Shown: positions 6,109-9,033 of the stretch, piece by piece
How positions within the stretch are numbered: the stretch's first letter is position 1
How the letters are laid out: each line of letters opens with the position of its first letter
Origin: Acholeplasmataceae bacterium
Lineage (GTDB): Bacteria; Bacillota_I; Bacilli_A; Acholeplasmatales; Acholeplasmataceae
Length of the DNA stretch: 9,033 nucleotides
Assembly (NCBI GenBank): GCA_016934175.1
Contig: JAFGTI010000111.1
Location: 1-9,033 of the forward strand
Reading direction: 5' to 3'
Program-made: the position numbers and the translations under genes
The notes under the pieces: generated by a model
The model's input: only the letters and a program-made list of their open reading frames with translations
What the model was told of the DNA's origin: nothing
Database searches by the model: none

Positions 6109-6822
6109 ATGACAACATTCCTATATATATTACTTTTCTCCTTTGCTGCTATGATCATTAATACGACTGGTATTTTTGTGATGCAGAAAAATGAACGTTG
6201 GACTCTTAAAAACAAGGAATACTTTATGTGCTTTGCTGCAGGCGTACTTATTACCTCTCCACTCATCAGTGCGTTTCCAACGGCTGTATCAAATAACTCA
6301 TATGCTGGAATAGCAGCGCTTCTTGGATTTATGTTTATGTTTTCTGTTAACAGGCTCATAAAATCAAAAACCAATCAACAAGAACTAACCTTTTGTATTA
6401 CTGCTTTACTTGGAATAGCAATCCATTCGTTTGTTGATGGAGCTATTTATTCGGTAACATTTCATGTGAGTACAATTTTTGGGGTTGCTTCTGGCATTGG
6501 ACTTGTTGCACACGAATTTGCCGAAGGTGTTATTACGTATTCTATCCTGTTAAAAAGTGGTGTTCACAAAAATAAAGCATTTTTTTATGCATTTTTAGTT
6601 GCTGCATTAACCACCCCAATAGGTGCATTGGTTGCTTACCCTTTGATTAGTACTCTCAATCAATCCACTTTAGGACTTGCAATGGGCGCTGTTTCAGGTG
6701 TAATGATTTACTTATCAGCATCCCATCTTTTACCTTCGGTTAAATCCGAAGAAAAACATCATTCCTATTTAGCTTTCGGGTTTGGTGTATTGCTTGCTTT
6801 TGCATTCTTTTTTATGAAATGA
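6109..6822 (+). CDS. ZIP-family divalent metal transporter
   Basis: A 237-residue inner-membrane protein with about eight hydrophobic segments, of the ZIP (zinc/iron permease) family that brings Zn2+, Fe2+ or Mn2+ into the cytoplasm. The two metal-binding helices are clear: H106-S-F-V-D110-G in TM4 and H135-E136-F-A-E139-G in TM5. A conserved SASHLLPS (203-210) follows in a later helix. The loop after the third segment, which is histidine-rich in many ZIPs, is short and lacks histidines (KSKTNQQE). The metal cannot be told from the sequence; the pairing with an iron-sulfur carrier favours iron (inference). The start ATG follows GAAGGTG. The stop TGA overlaps the ribosome binding site of the next gene, so the two are coupled. 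Confidence 0.9.
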   Translation: MTTFLYILLFSFAAMIINTTGIFVMQKNERWTLKNKEYFMCFAAGVLITSPLISAFPTAVSNNSYAGIAALLGFMFMFSVNRLIKSKTNQQELTFCITALLGIAIHSFVDGAIYSVTFHVSTIFGVASGIGLVAHEFAEGVITYSILLKSGVHKNKAFFYAFLVAALTTPIGALVAYPLISTLNQSTLGLAMGAVSGVMIYLSASHLLPSVKSEEKHHSYLAFGFGVLLAFAFFFMK

Positions 6823-6831
6823 GGTCTAGTC

Positions 6832-7584
6832 ATGATATACAAAGCATATGCTACCTGGCTTAAAGAGTTGTTTCCTTTTGGCATTAACGCCAATGAGTCC
6901 ATTCTAATCAGTGGCCCGGGTGGATCTGGAAAGCCATTAGTTGAATTGGCATTTGTTGATGCTTGGTTAAAAAATGGGGGTTCAGTTATCGGAATTCCAT
7001 TGCAATATCCTTCGCTTGAGATGGTCGATCATAGCATGCACGCAATCTATCATACTGACTTAAAAGCTTATCAAAAACACGTTTTAATGATTTCTTTTAA
7101 TCCTGCACTAGATGAAAAAATATTGATTAAAAATCGAGTCATCTCAGCTAATTTAATTCTTCCTGGCGTATGGGAAAAAACCATGGATGAAGCCCTGTCG
7201 ATATTAGAGCCTTCTAAATTAGGTGTTTTGGTTTTCGCCTCAGCTTTAAACTTACTTCTCTTTAATGAACGGTATAAAGATAATATGGTTGTTCTGATCA
7301 AAGACATTTTGTCTGTAAGAAAAAACTATACTTCTCTATTTACAGTTTCAAACAACGTGTATCCTGAAGATATTAAAAAATGGGAAGATGCTGCAGATAA
7401 TTTAATGATAACCGAACTTAATCAAGAAAAAGTTCTAACTTTGTTCATTAAAAAAATCAAACATAGTTATTGTCTTCAGCATCAAAAAATTATACCGATT
7501 GATGCAAAGATTCTATCTGAAATAGAAATCGTCGCAAGATCAACAAGAAATAAAAATATACAAGCTATTAAAGCAATTAAATAA
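6832..7584 (+). CDS. KaiC/RAD55-like P-loop protein with altered Walker motifs
   Basis: A 250-residue protein that looks like the RecA-type RAD55/KaiC ATPase fold. A beta strand leads into a P-loop-like GPGGSGKP (28-35), then a helix and the strand SVIGIPLQYP (51-60), where KaiC proteins place their second strand. Positions 131-137 (GVLVFAS) match the Walker B strand, and KWEDAADNLM (183-192) matches the late 'AAD-hhhL' strand of the family. Two catalytic positions are changed: Pro35 replaces the Ser/Thr after the P-loop Lys, and Ala136 stands where Walker B has Asp. It may bind nucleotide without hydrolysing it, or act as a regulator. The tail is basic (STRNKNIQAIKAIK). The start ATG is nine bases after the ZIP stop, with TGAGG as binding site. 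Function in the operon is unknown. Confidence 0.62.
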   Translation: MIYKAYATWLKELFPFGINANESILISGPGGSGKPLVELAFVDAWLKNGGSVIGIPLQYPSLEMVDHSMHAIYHTDLKAYQKHVLMISFNPALDEKILIKNRVISANLILPGVWEKTMDEALSILEPSKLGVLVFASALNLLLFNERYKDNMVVLIKDILSVRKNYTSLFTVSNNVYPEDIKKWEDAADNLMITELNQEKVLTLFIKKIKHSYCLQHQKIIPIDAKILSEIEIVARSTRNKNIQAIKAIK

Positions 7585-7677
7585 TGATTTCGCATTTTTA
7601 ACATTTATGCTAGGCTACAACGTTTTATCAATGTTTTAGTCGTATAAAATATATATACTAAATATCTGGATTAAACA

Positions 7678-7711
7678 AAAAAGACAAATATCAGAAGATG
7701 TTTGTCTTTTT
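7678..7711. terminator. Rho-independent terminator of the DUF134-mrp-ZIP operon
   Basis: AAAAAGACAAATATC (7678-7692) pairs with GATGTTTGTCTTTTT (7697-7711) over 15 positions with one T-G wobble and an AGAA loop. The right arm ends in five T. The stem is A/T-rich, so moderate in strength, and the A-run on the left would allow use on the minus strand too. It lies about 95 bases after the last operon gene. Confidence 0.75.
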
Positions 7712-7716
7712 GGATA

Positions 7717-7776
7717 TTAATATTTCCCTTAAACGTGGATTAAATGGTTGTTTTAAATCCTAAAAAGGAATATTAA
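7717..7776. repeat. Nested inverted repeat (two stems)
   Basis: An outer stem pairs TTAATATTTCCCTT (7717-7730) with AAGGAATATTAA (7765-7776): 12 pairs with two single-base bulges. Inside it, GGATTAAA (7737-7744) pairs with TTTAAATCC (7752-7760) with one bulge and a 7-base loop. The whole 60-base unit could fold as one arm. No coding sequence is seen. It may be a small dispersed repeat, a protein-binding site or a structured RNA. Confidence 0.45.
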
Positions 7777-7788
7777 GTCAAACAAGAA

Positions 7789-7812
7789 GCCCTTCCCACG
7801 GGTGAGAAGGGC
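7789..7812 (-). terminator. Hairpin, probable terminator of a lost minus-strand tRNA
   Basis: GCCCTTC (7789-7795) pairs with GAAGGGC (7806-7812), with two more pairs inside past a mismatch. Read on the minus strand it is followed by TTCTTGTTTG, a loose T-rich tail. It begins 15 bases after the tRNA-like CCA end at 7828, the place where a tRNA terminator is expected. It could also stop transcription from the RhuM side. Confidence 0.5.
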
Positions 7813-7827
7813 ATTTCATATTATTAT

Positions 7828-7846
7828 TGGTGACCCGTACTGGTTC
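7828..7846 (-). other. tRNA 3'-end fragment, possible attachment site (att)
   Basis: The minus strand reads GAACCAGTACGGGTCACCA. The end ACGGGTC-A-CCA is what a tRNA acceptor stem, discriminator base and CCA look like, and CCAGT fits the 3' half of a T-stem. The 5' side (AATTGTGAA) does not continue into a T-loop, and no D-arm, anticodon arm or 5' acceptor half (GACCCGT) is found nearby. So only the 3' end is present, as happens at the far end of elements integrated in tRNA genes. An ACGGGTC acceptor would suit a tRNA-Lys, among others. A chance match cannot be excluded. Confidence 0.42.
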
Positions 7847-7907
7847 ACAATTTTTCCCAAGTTAACCCTGCTTGCTTATCATATAGTCCTTTGTCTTCAA
7901 TTTTTAT
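7845..7907 (-). pseudogene. Twenty-codon coding remnant next to the tRNA fragment
   Basis: Between RhuM and the tRNA-like end, one minus-strand frame is open for 20 codons from a stop at 7908-7910 to a TGA at 7845-7847. It reads IKIEDKGLYDKQAGLTWEKL, a plausible protein C-terminus. It has no start codon or ribosome binding site. It may be the tail of a disrupted accessory gene, perhaps cut during integration. I do not recognise the parent protein. Confidence 0.25.
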
Positions 7908-7920
7908 TTAGGTAACTTTG

Positions 7921-8934
7921 TTAATTGTTTTGATTAATTAAGTTTATGACAATCTTTACTATAGTTACTCTTTCATTTGGATTAGATAAAGCAATCATAA
8001 GCACTATTGCAACCAATGCATTATCATCAAGTATTCTAGAACCATCTTTCTTATATAGGATTCCATAAATGTCCAAAAACCATAAAAATATAGATGCTGC
8101 AATACGTTTATTCCCATCATAAAAAGCATGGTCCTTCACAATAAAATAAAGAAGATTTGCAGCTTTTTCTTCAATAGATGGATAAACCTCTTCTCCAAAT
8201 GCAGTTTGATAAATCACATTTAATGCACCATGAAAGGAATTGTCTTTTTCTTTACCGAACCATTGTGTTTTTCCATAATCAGGCAATCCCTTTATTTCTT
8301 TGATCGCATCTTCATATTCTAGCTTTATTTTCTTATCGTCTTTTGTAATATTTGTGATTGTTAGTGATTGGTGATCGTATTTATCTAAAGTTTCAAGAGC
8401 ATAAGCATATTTTGATATGATATGGAGTAAACTTTTTGATTCTTCGGATTCAAGTTCTTTTCGCTCAATTAAATCAGCTATGAGTTTTACAGAGTTTGCA
8501 AAAGTTTTATAGTATTCTTGACTCCTTGTAAGTCTTTCTTGATCAATCGCATATCCTTTATAGATATATTCTTTAAGAATCTGATTTGCCCATTTTCTAA
8601 AAATAATACCTCTTTTAGAATTAACTTTGTAGCCAAGTGATATGATGACATCAAGATTATAATATTCAATAACTCTCTCTACTTTTTGCAATTTTCCACT
8701 TCTATAATCAACAATATTTAACTCGGTTGCATTTTTTGCAACTGAGTCATTCCTATTCAATTCGCCAGTTTCAAATATATTTTTGAGGTGTCTAGAAATA
8801 GTAGATTTATTCTTTTCAAATAGTTTTGCTAACTGATCTTGTGTTAACCAAACTGTTTCCTCTTCCGGACTAACACTTACCTCAATTTCCAACGCATCAT
8901 CTTTAAAAATAATTAGGTTTTGATCTTTAGTCAT
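7921..8934 (-). CDS. RhuM family protein with C-terminal Fic/Doc domain
   Basis: A 337-residue protein of the 'virulence protein RhuM/Fic/DOC' type. The N-terminal half has a helix-turn-helix-like part (WLTQDQLAKLFEKNKSTISR, about 29-48) and the RhuM core (VIEYYNLDVIISLGYKVNSKRG, 88-109; RKWANQILKEYI, 113-124). After a helical linker (130-190), the C-terminal domain holds the Doc-like motif H269-A-F-Y-D-G-N-K-R277, close to the HxFx(D/N)GNKR active site of enzymes that modify proteins by AMP or phosphate transfer. The histidine and the GNKR needed for catalysis are intact. The ATG at 8932-8934 has AAGGTG about five bases upstream and lies just 12 bases after the stop of the next gene, so the two are one transcript. 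RhuM genes often occur within type I restriction loci or other islands. The cellular role is not established. Confidence 0.85.
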   Translation of the reverse strand: MTKDQNLIIFKDDALEIEVSVSPEEETVWLTQDQLAKLFEKNKSTISRHLKNIFETGELNRNDSVAKNATELNIVDYRSGKLQKVERVIEYYNLDVIISLGYKVNSKRGIIFRKWANQILKEYIYKGYAIDQERLTRSQEYYKTFANSVKLIADLIERKELESEESKSLLHIISKYAYALETLDKYDHQSLTITNITKDDKKIKLEYEDAIKEIKGLPDYGKTQWFGKEKDNSFHGALNVIYQTAFGEEVYPSIEEKAANLLYFIVKDHAFYDGNKRIAASIFLWFLDIYGILYKKDGSRILDDNALVAIVLMIALSNPNERVTIVKIVINLINQNN

Positions 8935-8946
8935 ATATTCACCTTA

Positions 8947-9033
8947 TTATTTTCCATATTTGGCTTTCATCTCATTAATGAAAAGTGCGCCATCACTCTT
9001 TTGATTAGAGTTATTTATATCTTCAAGAGAATC
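8947..9033 (-). CDS. C-terminal 28 codons of an unidentified gene upstream of RhuM
   Basis: The last bases, read on the minus strand, are open without a stop from the window edge to tandem stops TAA TAA (8944-8949). The end reads DGALFINEMKAKYGK, a well-formed hydrophilic protein terminus. The stop lies 12 bases before the RhuM start, so it is the upstream gene of the same operon. By analogy with other RhuM loci it may be a restriction-modification subunit, but the 28 residues do not show this. Confidence 0.6.
   Translation of the reverse strand, partial: DSLEDINNSNQKSDGALFINEMKAKYGK

Noticed and set aside
7828..7900. A complete tRNA gene on the minus strand
   Set aside because: Only the 3' end fits. 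No matching 5' acceptor half (GACCCGT), D-arm or anticodon arm can be found in the 75 bases that should contain them.
1..9033. CRISPR array, insertion sequence or rRNA
   Set aside because: No regularly spaced direct repeats, no transposase frame with terminal inverted repeats, and no rRNA-like sequence were seen on either strand.

Overview
The window comes from a very AT-rich bacterial chromosome. Genes are packed in short same-strand runs with clear GGAGG-type ribosome binding sites, and TGA is used as a normal stop (for example at 1859-1861 and 6820-6822). The gene content (CPBP protease, deoxyribonucleotidase, DUF134, Mrp, ZIP, RhuM) and base composition suggest a low-GC Firmicute or a code-11 relative of the Mollicutes, such as the Acholeplasma/Izemoplasma/Erysipelotrichia types. 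This is inference; there is no rRNA or other marker gene here to settle it.

Left part (1-1861). The window opens inside the N-terminal part of a minus-strand GNAT acetyltransferase. It is followed by a minus-strand CPBP (Abi) membrane protease and a plus-strand HAD-type 5'(3')-deoxyribonucleotidase. A strong bidirectional terminator at 1866-1908 separates the nucleotidase from the next, convergent cluster.

Middle left (1915-4801, all minus strand, read right to left). The order is a 226-aa protein with faint uracil-DNA-glycosylase-like motifs, a COG0731-type radical SAM protein, a carboxymuconolactone decarboxylase/AhpD-like protein with CxxC, a coupled 57-aa small protein, and a 105-aa unknown. 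The last is preceded by overlapping palindromes that look like a TetR-type operator.

Middle right (4915-7584, all plus strand). A strong promoter, TTGACA-17-TAAAAT, drives a compact four-gene operon: a DUF134 HTH protein, an Mrp/NBP35 P-loop iron-sulfur carrier ATPase, a ZIP-family metal transporter, and a KaiC/RAD55-like protein whose Walker A and Walker B residues are both altered. The divergent promoter region carries two palindromes centred on CATATG, 25 bp apart, which could let one regulator control both directions. This operon is the best candidate here for an undescribed system, probably metal import tied to iron-sulfur cluster supply.

Right part (7585-9033). The 336-base gap after the operon is full of structure: a terminator, a nested inverted repeat, a second terminator-like hairpin, and a 19-base match to the 3' end of a tRNA (minus strand, ending in CCA) without the rest of the tRNA. 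I read the tRNA end as a possible attachment site marking the left edge of an integrated island. The right side then holds a 20-codon coding remnant, a RhuM/Fic-Doc family protein and the C-terminal end of another gene. RhuM genes are often found with restriction or other accessory loci, which fits an island, but the intact tRNA and an integrase are not in the window.
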